From an uncultured Actinomycetes bacterium (lineage in GTDB: Bacteria > Actinomycetota > Actinomycetes > Nanopelagicales > Nanopelagicaceae): a stretch of 24,573 nt of DNA. The notes beneath the pieces are model-generated. The model had not been told where the DNA came from. It saw only the letters and a list, made by a program, of their open reading frames with translations, and searched no databases. This document shows, piece after piece, positions 1 to 7,145 of the stretch (the first letter of the stretch is position 1; every line of letters begins with the position of its first letter). The position numbers were made by a program, and so were the translations under genes. The stretch covers positions 1 to 24,573 of the forward strand of contig CAILBF010000207.1 in assembly GCA_903832395.1 (NCBI GenBank), written 5' to 3'.

Positions 1-3
1 AGC

Positions 4-231
4 CTATTTCGTTAAATCAGTTAACTCCGCAATCTCGTTTTCACTTAGCGAAGCGATATTTACAATCTCTTGTAGTTACTCAACGGTACGAGCACTTGCA
101 ATTGGAGTTGAAACTCCAGGTTGCGCAGCAAGCCAACCGAGCGCAACCGATGCAATTGTAGTGTTGTGAGTCTTCGCAATATCGTGAAGGAGTGAGACAA
201 CTTTGTAACCGCGCTCATTCTGATGGCTAGA
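4..231 (-). pseudogene. Aldo/keto reductase C-terminal remnant
   Basis: Read on the minus strand from about 231, one frame gives a peptide typical of the C-terminal third of aldo/keto reductases. It contains IASVALGWLAAQPGVSTPIA and then ASARTVE, which match the conserved helix and NADPH-binding segment of the family. An in-frame TAA at 76-78 stands where CAA (Gln) is expected. The frame then reads on as LQEIVNIASLSENEIAEL to a natural TAG at 4-6. The N-terminal two thirds are missing, because the tRNA gene begins just upstream of the fragment. Truncation plus an internal stop indicate a decayed gene. A single sequencing error could explain the stop but not the missing N-terminus. Confidence 0.8.
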
Positions 232-238
232 TCAACCA

Positions 239-323
239 GGCGGGTTGCCCGAGCGGCCAATGGGAGGGGACTGTAAATCCCCCGGCTCTGCCTTCGAAGG
301 TTCAAATCCTTCACCCGCCACCA
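239..323 (+). tRNA. tRNA-Tyr (anticodon GTA)
   Basis: The acceptor stem GGCGGGT (239-245) pairs with ACCCGCC (313-319). The anticodon stem GGGGA/TCCCC encloses the loop CTGTAAA, with anticodon GTA at 273-275. There is a long class II variable arm, as expected for bacterial tRNA-Tyr, and a T-arm with GGTTCAAATCC. The discriminator A is at 320 and CCA is encoded at 321-323. The gene looks intact. It sits between a broken gene on its 5' side and the start of a catabolic cluster 18 bases beyond its 3' end, which is a common arrangement where islands have entered at a tRNA. No second copy of the tRNA 3' end was seen in the window. Confidence 0.95.
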
Positions 324-340
324 GATTAGAGTTGAGGCTG

Positions 341-356
341 AGTTGTATAGACAACT
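341..356. promoter_or_regulatory. HutC/GntR-type operator before the SDR-deoC-ROK operon
   Basis: AGTTGTATAGACAACT is symmetric at 7 of 8 base pairs. Its core GTATAGAC (345-352) exactly fits the published HutC-subfamily operator consensus GTMTAKAC. The same bases contain a -10-like TATAGA (346-351), so binding would block transcription. The likely ligand is the GntR protein at 2692-3468, which is an inference from family and position. Confidence 0.7.
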
Positions 357-1145
357 TTGGGCATTGGTGATAATTTTCCTATCGTGGAAAATTCCCGCAA
401 GATATTAGTTACAGGTAGCAGGGGCATGGCCGCAGGGTTAATTGAAGCCCTAAATTCACTAGGCATTCAAACATATGCTCTAGGTGGCGAACTTGAGGAA
501 GGAGAATCCTTAAAGAGTCGATGCAAGCATCTTGTAGGTTTTAATCCAATTGATTTACGAGATGAGTCAGCTGTTGAATCTGGTTTCAAAAAAGCTTTAG
601 TAGAACTTGGAAATATTACGGATGTGGTTTCAATTGCTGGCGGATCTGGTCGCAGTTTTGGCGACGGGCCTATACATACTATGTCTCGTGAAGCTTGGGA
701 CAAGACCTTTGAATTGAACCTGACTACCGCATTTCTCACAGCCCGGGAGGCAATAAAAATATTCCAAAAAAATGGTGGAGGATCACTTATTCTCACAACT
801 TCTGTCCTTGCGGCATCACCATCACCTGAACATTTCCAAACCCATGGCTATGCAGCTTCTAAAGCTGCAATTAGCGGTTTAGTGAAAACTCTTTCCGCTT
901 CATACATAACTGAGAATATTAGAGTCAATGCCATAGCCCCAGGGTTAGTTGCTACACCGATGGCCGCTAGGGCAGCAACGAATCCAGTTATTTCAGAGTT
1001 TACAAAACGCAAGCAACCATTAGTAAAAGCACAATTGCCCATTGAGAATTTAGTTTCTGGGTATTTAGCGCTGTTGGAAAATAGTGCAATCACGGGTCAG
1101 ATTTTAACTATCGACGGTGGATGGTCCACCGTCACAAACATATAG
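357..1145 (+). CDS. SDR-family oxidoreductase, first gene of the catabolic operon
   Basis: This is a classical-length (262 aa) short-chain dehydrogenase/reductase, probably NAD(P)-dependent and acting on a sugar, sugar acid or polyol. Visible elements are the N-terminal nucleotide-binding segment ILVTGSRGMAAG (16-27), Asn121, a catalytic-type Ser149, YAASK (Tyr165, Lys169), the PG-turn APGLVATPM and the C-terminal TGQILTIDGGW. The glycine motif reads TGxxGxxxG and not the usual TGxxxGxG. TTG357 follows a -10-like TATAGA by five bases and could be a leaderless start. GTG384 would give a more usual N-terminus, and a TAG at 348-350 rules out anything upstream of 351. The gene leads deoC (10 bases downstream) and the ROK kinase. 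The family is certain, the substrate unknown. Confidence 0.85.
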   Translation: MGIGDNFPIVENSRKILVTGSRGMAAGLIEALNSLGIQTYALGGELEEGESLKSRCKHLVGFNPIDLRDESAVESGFKKALVELGNITDVVSIAGGSGRSFGDGPIHTMSREAWDKTFELNLTTAFLTAREAIKIFQKNGGGSLILTTSVLAASPSPEHFQTHGYAASKAAISGLVKTLSASYITENIRVNAIAPGLVATPMAARAATNPVISEFTKRKQPLVKAQLPIENLVSGYLALLENSAITGQILTIDGGWSTVTNI

Positions 1146-1155
1146 GAGAGTTTTA

Positions 1156-1845
1156 ATGGCACATCCACGTTATTCATATCAAACAATTGCAAAAACGATT
1201 GATCACTCTCTTTTGAAACCAGAAATGACGCGTGATGAAGTAGCAGCAGGGTGTGCAATAGCTAAGAAATACGATGTTGCATCAGTGTGCTGTAAGCCTT
1301 CAGATGTGCGTTTCTGTGCAGAGCTTCTTAAGGGTACCGATGTAGAAATAGGGACTGTAGTGGGTTTCCCGCATGGATCATCGACAACTCAAACAAAGGT
1401 TTTTGAAACACAAAAGGCGATTATCGATGGCGCAACGGAAATCGATATGGTTATGAATATTGGACTCCTTAAATCAGGCGAATTGAGCGAAGTGGAACAA
1501 GACATTGCTGCCGTGGTTGATGCAGCTTCAGGCAAAATGGTTAAAGTAATTTTAGAAAATGCTTACCTAACTGACGATGAAAAAGTGAAAGCATGCCAGA
1601 TTGTTGAAAAAGCTGGCGGTCACTACGTCAAGACTTCCACAGGCTATGCACCAACTGGAGCAACTCTGGAAGACGTTCGCCTAATGAAAAACAGCGTTTC
1701 TGCAAAAATCAAAGTTAAGAGTGCTGGGGGTGTTCGTACCCTTGATGCTCTAATAGACATGCTGGATGCAGGCGTTACGCGATCAGGTGCCACAACAACC
1801 TCTGTGATGTTGGATGAGTATGTGACAAGATTCGGCCGTGACTAA
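1156..1845 (+). CDS. deoC: Deoxyribose-phosphate aldolase-family protein (DeoC/DERA)
   Basis: This 229-aa class I aldolase of the DeoC family would cleave 2-deoxyribose 5-phosphate, or a related phosphorylated sugar, to acetaldehyde or another small carbonyl plus a triose phosphate. Hallmarks are DHSLLKP (16-22), EIDMVMNIG with Asp97, VKTSTG with the Schiff-base Lys159, and KSAGGVRT with Lys188, which together form the DERA catalytic set. The start at ATG1156 follows the strong ribosome site AGGAGAG (1144-1150); an upstream ATG at 1117 lies inside the SDR gene and lacks one. Its stop overlaps the ROK kinase start. No phosphopentomutase, nucleoside phosphorylase or PfkB-type deoxyribokinase is nearby, so its role here may not be nucleoside salvage. 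Confidence 0.9.
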   Translation: MAHPRYSYQTIAKTIDHSLLKPEMTRDEVAAGCAIAKKYDVASVCCKPSDVRFCAELLKGTDVEIGTVVGFPHGSSTTQTKVFETQKAIIDGATEIDMVMNIGLLKSGELSEVEQDIAAVVDAASGKMVKVILENAYLTDDEKVKACQIVEKAGGHYVKTSTGYAPTGATLEDVRLMKNSVSAKIKVKSAGGVRTLDALIDMLDAGVTRSGATTTSVMLDEYVTRFGRD

Positions 1846-2770
1846 ATATTTAGGTTTAGACCTTGGCGGAACGAATATAAAAATATCTGTTCTTGAATCA
1901 ATAAATGGATCAGTCACTCTTCTAGAAAAAGATACAGTTTCTACCGAAGCAGTTAATGGTCCAACTTACGTTGTTAACCGCTTGGCTCAAATTGCCTATG
2001 ACTATATTTTTAATAAGTATGTTGATATTGAAACCGTAGGCGTTGCCGTCCCAGGCGTGTTTGATCATGACTTGGGAGAAATTATTTTATTTCCAAATCT
2101 TCCAGGTGTTTGGCTGGGACAACCTATGCAAAAGCCAATCGAGGCTAAGTGTGAACGCCCTGTGTCAATTATTAATGATGCGCGCGCTTTCTCTTTAGCT
2201 GAAGCACATGCCGGATTAGCGCGTGGGAAAAGCCCAGTGGCTTGCTTGGTGCTTGGAACTGGTGTTGGTGGTGGAATCATTATTGAGGGGAAGGTTCATT
2301 TGGGCTCAACTCTCGGTGCAGGAGAAATAGGCCATCAAATTGTTCAGCCAGATGGTGAATTCTGTGGTTGCGGAGCCCAAGGGTGCATAGAAACTCTCAC
2401 TTCCGCCGAGGCGTTATCAAAAAGAGCGGGCACGCAGACGCCTGAAGAAGCGTATAAACGGGCTATAGATGGAGACCCCAAAGCGATTGCCGCATTTGAA
2501 GAGTCGGCAAAGTGGATAGGAATTGGAATCGCAAATGTCATGGTGGTTCTTGCGCCCGAACTATTTATTATTGGCGGTGGTGTGTCGCAATCCGGTGAAT
2601 TTTTCCTAGAACTAATCAGAAAAGAAGCAGAAAAGCGTGCAAAATTGATTCCAAATGGAACAATTAATATTGCTGCTGCAAGCCTGGGTGTCTATGCAGG
2701 ATCTATTGGTGCGGCATTAAATGGTGCGATAAATGCCGGAGCACAATTCAATTTAATATCAATTACATAG
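1838..2770 (+). CDS. ROK-family sugar kinase
   Basis: This 310-aa ROK protein is expected to phosphorylate a hexose or amino sugar with ATP in the cytoplasm. The N-terminal phosphate loop is DLGGTN (8-13). The catalytic aspartate is Asp114 in INDARA. A second glycine-rich loop is GTGVGGG (140-146). The zinc site is made by GEIGH (His166) and CGCGAQGC (Cys176, Cys178, Cys183). No DNA-binding domain precedes the kinase fold, so this is an enzyme and not a ROK repressor. GTG1838 overlaps the deoC stop by eight bases, implying translational coupling. The 3' end overlaps the convergent GntR gene by 79 bases. Glucokinase, allose kinase and ManNAc/GlcNAc kinase all remain possible. Confidence 0.9.
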   Translation: MTKYLGLDLGGTNIKISVLESINGSVTLLEKDTVSTEAVNGPTYVVNRLAQIAYDYIFNKYVDIETVGVAVPGVFDHDLGEIILFPNLPGVWLGQPMQKPIEAKCERPVSIINDARAFSLAEAHAGLARGKSPVACLVLGTGVGGGIIIEGKVHLGSTLGAGEIGHQIVQPDGEFCGCGAQGCIETLTSAEALSKRAGTQTPEEAYKRAIDGDPKAIAAFEESAKWIGIGIANVMVVLAPELFIIGGGVSQSGEFFLELIRKEAEKRAKLIPNGTINIAAASLGVYAGSIGAALNGAINAGAQFNLISIT

Positions 2771-3468
2771 CGGGTTGCAACGTATGCTGTTTCCGTAAAT
2801 TCTAACGGGTTTCCAGATTTGTCCTCAATAATTCTAGTTTCAACTAAAAGCGGCGTTTTAACGGGAATCTGCAAATATTTTGATTCAGCAGCATTTGATA
2901 TTCGAGCGCTAAGCCAACCATTTGCCAAAATTGGTGCCAAACCTATGTGACGCAAAGCTTCATGAAGTGACCCGTTAACTAAATCAAATTTCAGTACCGC
3001 TTCAGCCTTAGGTACTAATGCAACGCGTTCAAGAGCCAGAGGAACTCCATCGGCCATACGAATTCTCTTGACAACTACGCACTTTGAAGTTTTTTCAACT
3101 CTAAGCGCGGCTAAGTCATTCTTACCGGGAGCCTCTAATTTTCCAGAAATGATGACTGAACTCGGAGTTAACCCGCGTCGAGCCATATCTTCACTAAATG
3201 AAAGAAGGACACCTTCGCGTCGGTGTAATGGTTGTTCGGCAATGAATGTCCCTGCACCACGTTTTCGATCTACTAATCCCTCGCGCATCAAGTTCATAAC
3301 AGCGTGCCTGGCAGTCATACGACTAACTGAAAACTTGCTGGCAATATCTACTTCAGAAGGTAGGGGGTCTCCAGTTCTACCGCGAGCAATACTTGTGCGC
3401 AGCCAGTCTTCAATTTCTTGATACCTATGCTCCGTTTTGAGCGCATTTCTCTTGGCGGGGCTCTTCAC
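2692..3468 (-). CDS. GntR-family transcriptional regulator, HutC subfamily (UTRA domain)
   Basis: This 258-aa regulator has a winged helix at about residues 14-78, including LPSEVDIASKFSVSRMTARH and the wing RKRGAGTFI. A UTRA effector domain follows (about 95-240), with a late ETAYVATRYVI strand. Such proteins usually repress sugar or amino-sugar operons and release DNA on binding a pathway intermediate, often a sugar phosphate. GTG3468 is preceded on its strand by AAAGGGGAT. The last 20 or so residues extend past the usual UTRA end because the gene runs 79 bases into the convergent ROK kinase gene. It is divergent from the SIS gene and shares a 69-base control region holding a HutC-type site. 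Matching sites elsewhere in the window suggest it governs the cluster. Confidence 0.92.
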   Translation of the reverse strand: MKSPAKRNALKTEHRYQEIEDWLRTSIARGRTGDPLPSEVDIASKFSVSRMTARHAVMNLMREGLVDRKRGAGTFIAEQPLHRREGVLLSFSEDMARRGLTPSSVIISGKLEAPGKNDLAALRVEKTSKCVVVKRIRMADGVPLALERVALVPKAEAVLKFDLVNGSLHEALRHIGLAPILANGWLSARISNAAESKYLQIPVKTPLLVETRIIEDKSGNPLEFTETAYVATRYVIDIKLNCAPAFIAPFNAAPIDPA

Positions 3469-3495
3469 AAATCCCCTTTCGTGACCCTAGGATTG

Positions 3496-3503
3496 GTATA
3501 GAC
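3496..3503. promoter_or_regulatory. HutC/GntR-type operator between the GntR and SIS genes
   Basis: GTATAGAC is identical to the core of the site at 345-352 and fits GTMTAKAC; symmetry does not extend beyond the core. It overlaps TAGACA (3499-3504), a -35-like element that stands 17 bases before TACTGT (3522-3527). Binding could therefore control both the SIS-led operon and the regulator's own gene. Confidence 0.6.
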
Positions 3504-3537
3504 ATTTAATCTTAATGTACATACTGTAGAGGATGTA

Positions 3538-4377
3538 ATGAAATCACAGGTCGGTACTGAAAGTATAGCCGGGTCAAAAACCGGTACTTGGACTTCACTT
3601 GCCCAGAATCTCCTGACAGATTTAATAACCCAACAAGGACCTGCAATTACTAAAGCCGCTTTGTGGGCCGGTGAATCAATAGCTGCCGATGGCGTAGTAC
3701 ATCTATTTGGAACGGGTCACTCGAGAATCCCAATTGAAGAAATGTTTCCGCGTTATGGTTCTTTTGCTGGATTTAATCCTATGGCCGAACTTTCTATGAC
3801 TTTTCATACGCAGGTCGTCGGATCAAATGGACAAAGACAAGCAATGTTTATTGAGCGCGTTGAAGGTTTTGCGGAGCAAATTTTGAGTAACTGGGTCTTC
3901 AAGCCACAAGATTTATTGATGATTTTTAGTGTTGGTGGCCAAACAGCCGTACCAATTGAAATGGCGATGGGGGCTCGTGCACGAGGTATAAAAGTTATTG
4001 CTGTGACTTCAGTTGCTCAAAATAAGACTGGAATTCCTACCCACTCTTCTGGCACAACGCTTTCAGATAATGCAGATTTAGTAATTGACTTGATGGTTCC
4101 AGTGAGTGATGCCCTTGTTAGCATTCCTGGACTAGCCACTCCGGTTGGACCAGGTTCAACAGTTACAGCGATAGCAATTGTTAACGAGATAAAGGTTCAA
4201 GTCGCAAATTATTTGGTCCAACATGGAATCACACCCCAAGTGCTGACAAGCTCAGCCGTAGTTGGGAAAGAAGAAAGTAAGCGCCTTTTTGATGCAGCCT
4301 ATGCTGAACATGCGCGACGAATATCAACACGTTTAACCGGTGCAACCAATCACACAGGGGGTGAGGGCAAAGGTTAA
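3538..4377 (+). CDS. SIS-domain protein, COG4821/UPF0309-like
   Basis: This 279-aa protein has a sugar-isomerase (SIS) fold that binds phosphosugars. VHLFGTGHSR (54-63) followed by the EEMFPRYGSFAGFNP stretch is typical of the uncharacterised COG4821/UPF0309 group. The second phosphate-binding loop is FSVGGQTAVP (130-139). Family members are thought to isomerise or deaminate/hydrolyse a sugar phosphate, but none has a firmly general function known to me. ATG3538 is preceded by GAGGA. It opens the plus-strand transport operon, 69 bases from the divergent GntR gene, so its substrate may be the product of the ROK kinase. The stop is followed by an A+T-rich control region before the binding-protein gene. 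Confidence 0.82.
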   Translation: MKSQVGTESIAGSKTGTWTSLAQNLLTDLITQQGPAITKAALWAGESIAADGVVHLFGTGHSRIPIEEMFPRYGSFAGFNPMAELSMTFHTQVVGSNGQRQAMFIERVEGFAEQILSNWVFKPQDLLMIFSVGGQTAVPIEMAMGARARGIKVIAVTSVAQNKTGIPTHSSGTTLSDNADLVIDLMVPVSDALVSIPGLATPVGPGSTVTAIAIVNEIKVQVANYLVQHGITPQVLTSSAVVGKEESKRLFDAAYAEHARRISTRLTGATNHTGGEGKG

Positions 4378-4403
4378 TGAGTTTATATTTCAATTATTTT
4401 GAT

Positions 4404-4411
4404 GTATAAAC
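4404..4411. promoter_or_regulatory. Possible weak GntR operator and promoter before the binding-protein gene
   Basis: GTATAAAC differs from GTMTAKAC at one position and contains a -10-like TATAAA (4405-4410). A -35-like TTTATA lies at 4382-4387, 17 bases upstream. GTTTATA (4381-4387) and TATAAAC (4405-4411) also form an exact 7-base inverted repeat. A second inverted repeat, TCAACA-atct-TGTTGA, lies at 4425-4440. The call is tentative because the region is AT-rich. Confidence 0.35.
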
Positions 4412-4500
4412 TTTTGGTAACAAATCAACAATCTTGTTGAATTCTTGCTAATAAGTAGTGAGAATTGTTACAACATAAGAAACTAACCGAAAGGAAGGCA

Positions 4501-5574
4501 ATGAAGCTAAGTAACAAGCGTTTTACCGCAATCTTCGCAGCGGTATCTGTCGTTGGTCTCATAGTGACCATGGCTGGTGTTGTAACACCTGCTAATGCAG
4601 CAGCTACCTACAAGATTGGTGTAAGTAATAACTGGGCAGGCAATGCTTGGCGTGAAGAAATGGTTTGTGCAATTAAAGCAGAAGCTACTTTGAGCGGTAA
4701 GGTTGCAAAAGTAACAGTACTTTCACGTAACACTGATTCAGCAGGACAATCTGCCGATGTACGCAGCCTGATCACACAGGGTGTTAACGCAATCATTATT
4801 AACTCCGGTGATACATCAGCAAATAACCCTGCGATTGCAGAAGCTATTGCTGCTGGAATTAAAGTCATTGCTGTTGATAACTCAATCTCTGCACCAAACA
4901 CCACGTTGGTTTCAAATGACCAAGTAGCTTATGGCGCAGCAGGTGCGGAAGCACTGGCTAAGGCAATGAATTATAAGGGAAACATTCTTTACATGCGTGG
5001 AATTTCCGGGGCCGGCGCTGATACAGATCGCAACACAGGATTTAGATCTGTAATCGCTAAATATCCAAACTTGCATGTAACTAAAGAAGTATTTACTGGA
5101 TGGGACTGGACAAAGGGTGGCCAATTAGCGAACCAGCTATTAGCCCCTGGAAAATTCCAAGGTGTATGGACTTCAGGTATCGATTATCCAGTTGTTCAAG
5201 CTATGCAAACTCGCCTTAAGGGCAAGTACATCCCAGTAGTGGGCGCTGACAATAATAAGTTTGTTGGCATGACAGCTAGTCTTGCAAGCAAGGGTTTCGT
5301 TGGAATTATTGTTCCCAACCCTGCAATTGTAGGCGGCGCAGCACTTAAGGTAGCGATTGATCTACTTGATGGAAAAACTGTAGGTGCAAAGAATCTTCTA
5401 CACCCTGTTGCATTAACTTATGCACATGACAAGGCGTTAATTGATTCACTTTACTTTGCAGCTCAGGATGCAAACTTCTCATCAACAGTAGCTCTAAAGG
5501 GGTTCACAACATTTACTCCAGCTCAGCTTTTCCGTTGCCGTGCACCACAAGACGACCCTGAAACAACAAGCTGA
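4501..5574 (+). CDS. ABC transporter substrate-binding protein, RbsB-like (Peripla_BP_4)
   Basis: This 357-aa secreted binding protein delivers a sugar-like ligand to the transporter encoded downstream. It has a Sec signal peptide: basic MKLSNKRF, a hydrophobic stretch to about 28, then TPANA/A with likely cleavage near 33. The mature part starts YKIGVSNNWAGNAWREEM, a typical type I sugar-binding start. It continues with INSGDTSANNPAIAEAIAAGI and VIAVDNSI, the usual RbsB-like core. There is no lipobox cysteine. ATG4501 follows AAGGAAGG; an in-frame upstream start near 4465 would spoil the signal peptide. The gene is followed by a strong hairpin (5605-5640), which would favour a high ratio of binding protein to permease. 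Ligand unknown. Confidence 0.92.
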   Translation: MKLSNKRFTAIFAAVSVVGLIVTMAGVVTPANAAATYKIGVSNNWAGNAWREEMVCAIKAEATLSGKVAKVTVLSRNTDSAGQSADVRSLITQGVNAIIINSGDTSANNPAIAEAIAAGIKVIAVDNSISAPNTTLVSNDQVAYGAAGAEALAKAMNYKGNILYMRGISGAGADTDRNTGFRSVIAKYPNLHVTKEVFTGWDWTKGGQLANQLLAPGKFQGVWTSGIDYPVVQAMQTRLKGKYIPVVGADNNKFVGMTASLASKGFVGIIVPNPAIVGGAALKVAIDLLDGKTVGAKNLLHPVALTYAHDKALIDSLYFAAQDANFSSTVALKGFTTFTPAQLFRCRAPQDDPETTS

Positions 5575-5604
5575 TACTTAGTCGAATAGGTATCAAATAA
5601 GTTG

Positions 5605-5640
5605 AGAAGAACCCCGAGGATTAATCTTCGGGGTTCTTCT
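5605..5640 (+). terminator. Strong hairpin between binding-protein and ATPase genes (attenuator)
   Basis: AGAAGAACCCCGA (5605-5617) pairs perfectly over 13 bases with TCGGGGTTCTTCT (5628-5640). Three more pairs, one of them G-U, extend the stem down to a TTAA loop. No U-tract follows, so it may act as a partial terminator or as a block that stabilises the upstream binding-protein message, lowering expression of the transporter genes. Confidence 0.75.
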
Positions 5641-5675
5641 AGGTCAGGCCAATTAAATTTGCATGGAGGAGTATT

Positions 5676-7145
5676 TTGAATCAAAGCCCAATTCTTAAGA
5701 TTTCACACTTATCAAAATCTTATGGACCTGTTATTGCTTTACGTGATGCAAATTTTGAAGTATTGCCAGGGGAAATACATGCGCTCTTAGGCGCAAATGG
5801 TGCGGGTAAATCAACTCTTGTAAAAATATTAACTGGTGTAATTACAGGTGATCAAGGTGTTATCGAAGTAAGTGGAAAACCGATTACTTTCACGTCACCA
5901 GATAATGCACGAAAAGGAGGAGTGGCTCCAGTTTTTCAAGATCCAGCCTTAATCCCGGACATCTCCATTCAAAGAAATTTACATTTAACCGGTACAGATA
6001 AGTCACGATTTCTTAAAGAAATATCGGCGATGGGACTTGAAGTTGATCTCAATAAATTAGCGAGTGATATCGAATTGCCTTTATTGCGCATGATCGATTT
6101 GGCACGCGCGCTCTCACACGACCCAGATTTACTTATTTTAGATGAAATTACCGCAGCATTGCCTGTAGATATGGCTGAAAAAGTTATTGCAATAATGGGT
6201 GCTCACAAAGCACGTGGAAAATCAGTCATTTTTATTTCGCATAGATTGGCTGAGATTGAAGAAATTTGCGATCGAGCTACTGTCCTGAGAGATGGAATAA
6301 ATGTTGACACATTTGATGCCGCAGAAGGAAGTGAAGAGCGAATTGTTGCCGCGATGCTTGGTGATAAGAATCTTTCAAACACAAGAAATCTAAACCGGTC
6401 AAATAAGGCATCATCTGAAGTACTACTAAAAGTTGATTCGCTATCTGGTGGAAAACTCTTAAAGAGTGTCTCATTTCAGATACATAAAGGTGAAGTCTTA
6501 GGAGTTGCTGCTCTAGAAGGTCAAGGCCAAGATCTTCTATTTGAAATTTTGGCGGGCGAGACAAAACCGCACGGTGGAAAAATAGTTGTTAATGGCAAAG
6601 AAGTTACTTTCAACCACCCTGACGAAGCTATTGAAGCGGGAATCTCTTATGTTCCAGGGGATCGGAAAACTGCCCTTATGCCACAGCGATCCATACGTGA
6701 AAATTTGGCGCTCACAAGGATGCGAGGATTACGCAACTGGGGACAAATTAAATTTAAAGATGAGGATGAGAAAGTCGACGGAGCAATTCGAAGCTTGGAG
6801 ATTGATACACGAGCAAGATCTCAAGTAAAGCGCCTATCAGGTGGTAACCAGCAAAAAGTCACAATCGGAAGATGGGTCACGACTGGCTTCGATTTACTTT
6901 TATGTTTTGATCCAACTCGCGGAATCGATGTCGGTACTAAAGGCCAGATATATGAATTGATTAGAAAATTTGCAGACGAAGGAAAATCGGTTCTACTCTT
7001 TACTTCTGAATTACGCGAAATTGCACTTGCTTGCGACCGTGCAATTGTTTTGTATGAAGGAAAAGTACAGGCAAATTTGGAACACAAAGACTGTAATGAA
7101 GAGTCACTACTAAATGCTGCCCATGGATTGGCGGTTAAGAAATGA
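5676..7145 (+). CDS. Sugar ABC transporter ATP-binding protein, RbsA/MglA-like
   Basis: This 489-aa protein has two fused ATPase domains and powers a ribose/galactose-type importer. Domain 1 has Walker A GANGAGKST (39-47), a Q-loop at Gln88, Walker B LLILDE (152-157) and His189. Its ABC signature, normally LSxGxxQ, is replaced by IELPLLRMIDLARAL (132-146). Domain 2 has a degenerate Walker A (EGQGQDLL) but an intact signature LSGGNQQ (387-393); its Walker B reads LLLCFDPT, with Phe411-Asp412 where Asp-Glu is usual. One composite ATP site (domain 1 Walker A with domain 2 signature) therefore remains consensus, and the other is eroded more than in most RbsA proteins. TTG5676 follows GGAGGA. The stop overlaps the next start (ATGA). 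Confidence 0.93.
   Translation: MNQSPILKISHLSKSYGPVIALRDANFEVLPGEIHALLGANGAGKSTLVKILTGVITGDQGVIEVSGKPITFTSPDNARKGGVAPVFQDPALIPDISIQRNLHLTGTDKSRFLKEISAMGLEVDLNKLASDIELPLLRMIDLARALSHDPDLLILDEITAALPVDMAEKVIAIMGAHKARGKSVIFISHRLAEIEEICDRATVLRDGINVDTFDAAEGSEERIVAAMLGDKNLSNTRNLNRSNKASSEVLLKVDSLSGGKLLKSVSFQIHKGEVLGVAALEGQGQDLLFEILAGETKPHGGKIVVNGKEVTFNHPDEAIEAGISYVPGDRKTALMPQRSIRENLALTRMRGLRNWGQIKFKDEDEKVDGAIRSLEIDTRARSQVKRLSGGNQQKVTIGRWVTTGFDLLLCFDPTRGIDVGTKGQIYELIRKFADEGKSVLLFTSELREIALACDRAIVLYEGKVQANLEHKDCNEESLLNAAHGLAVKK

Noticed and set aside
60..314. Minus-strand open frame running through the tRNA gene
   Set aside because: It overlaps the tRNA and lies in a different frame from the aldo/keto reductase remnant, and its sequence has no protein-like features.
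1156..2770. Plain deoxynucleoside salvage role for deoC and its neighbours
   Set aside because: No nucleoside phosphorylase, phosphopentomutase or PfkB-type deoxyribokinase is present; the partner is a ROK kinase under a sugar-type regulator.
3068..3421. Plus-strand open frame of 117 codons
   Set aside because: It lies wholly inside the GntR gene on the other strand, has a low-complexity Ser/Arg-rich content and lacks a ribosome site.
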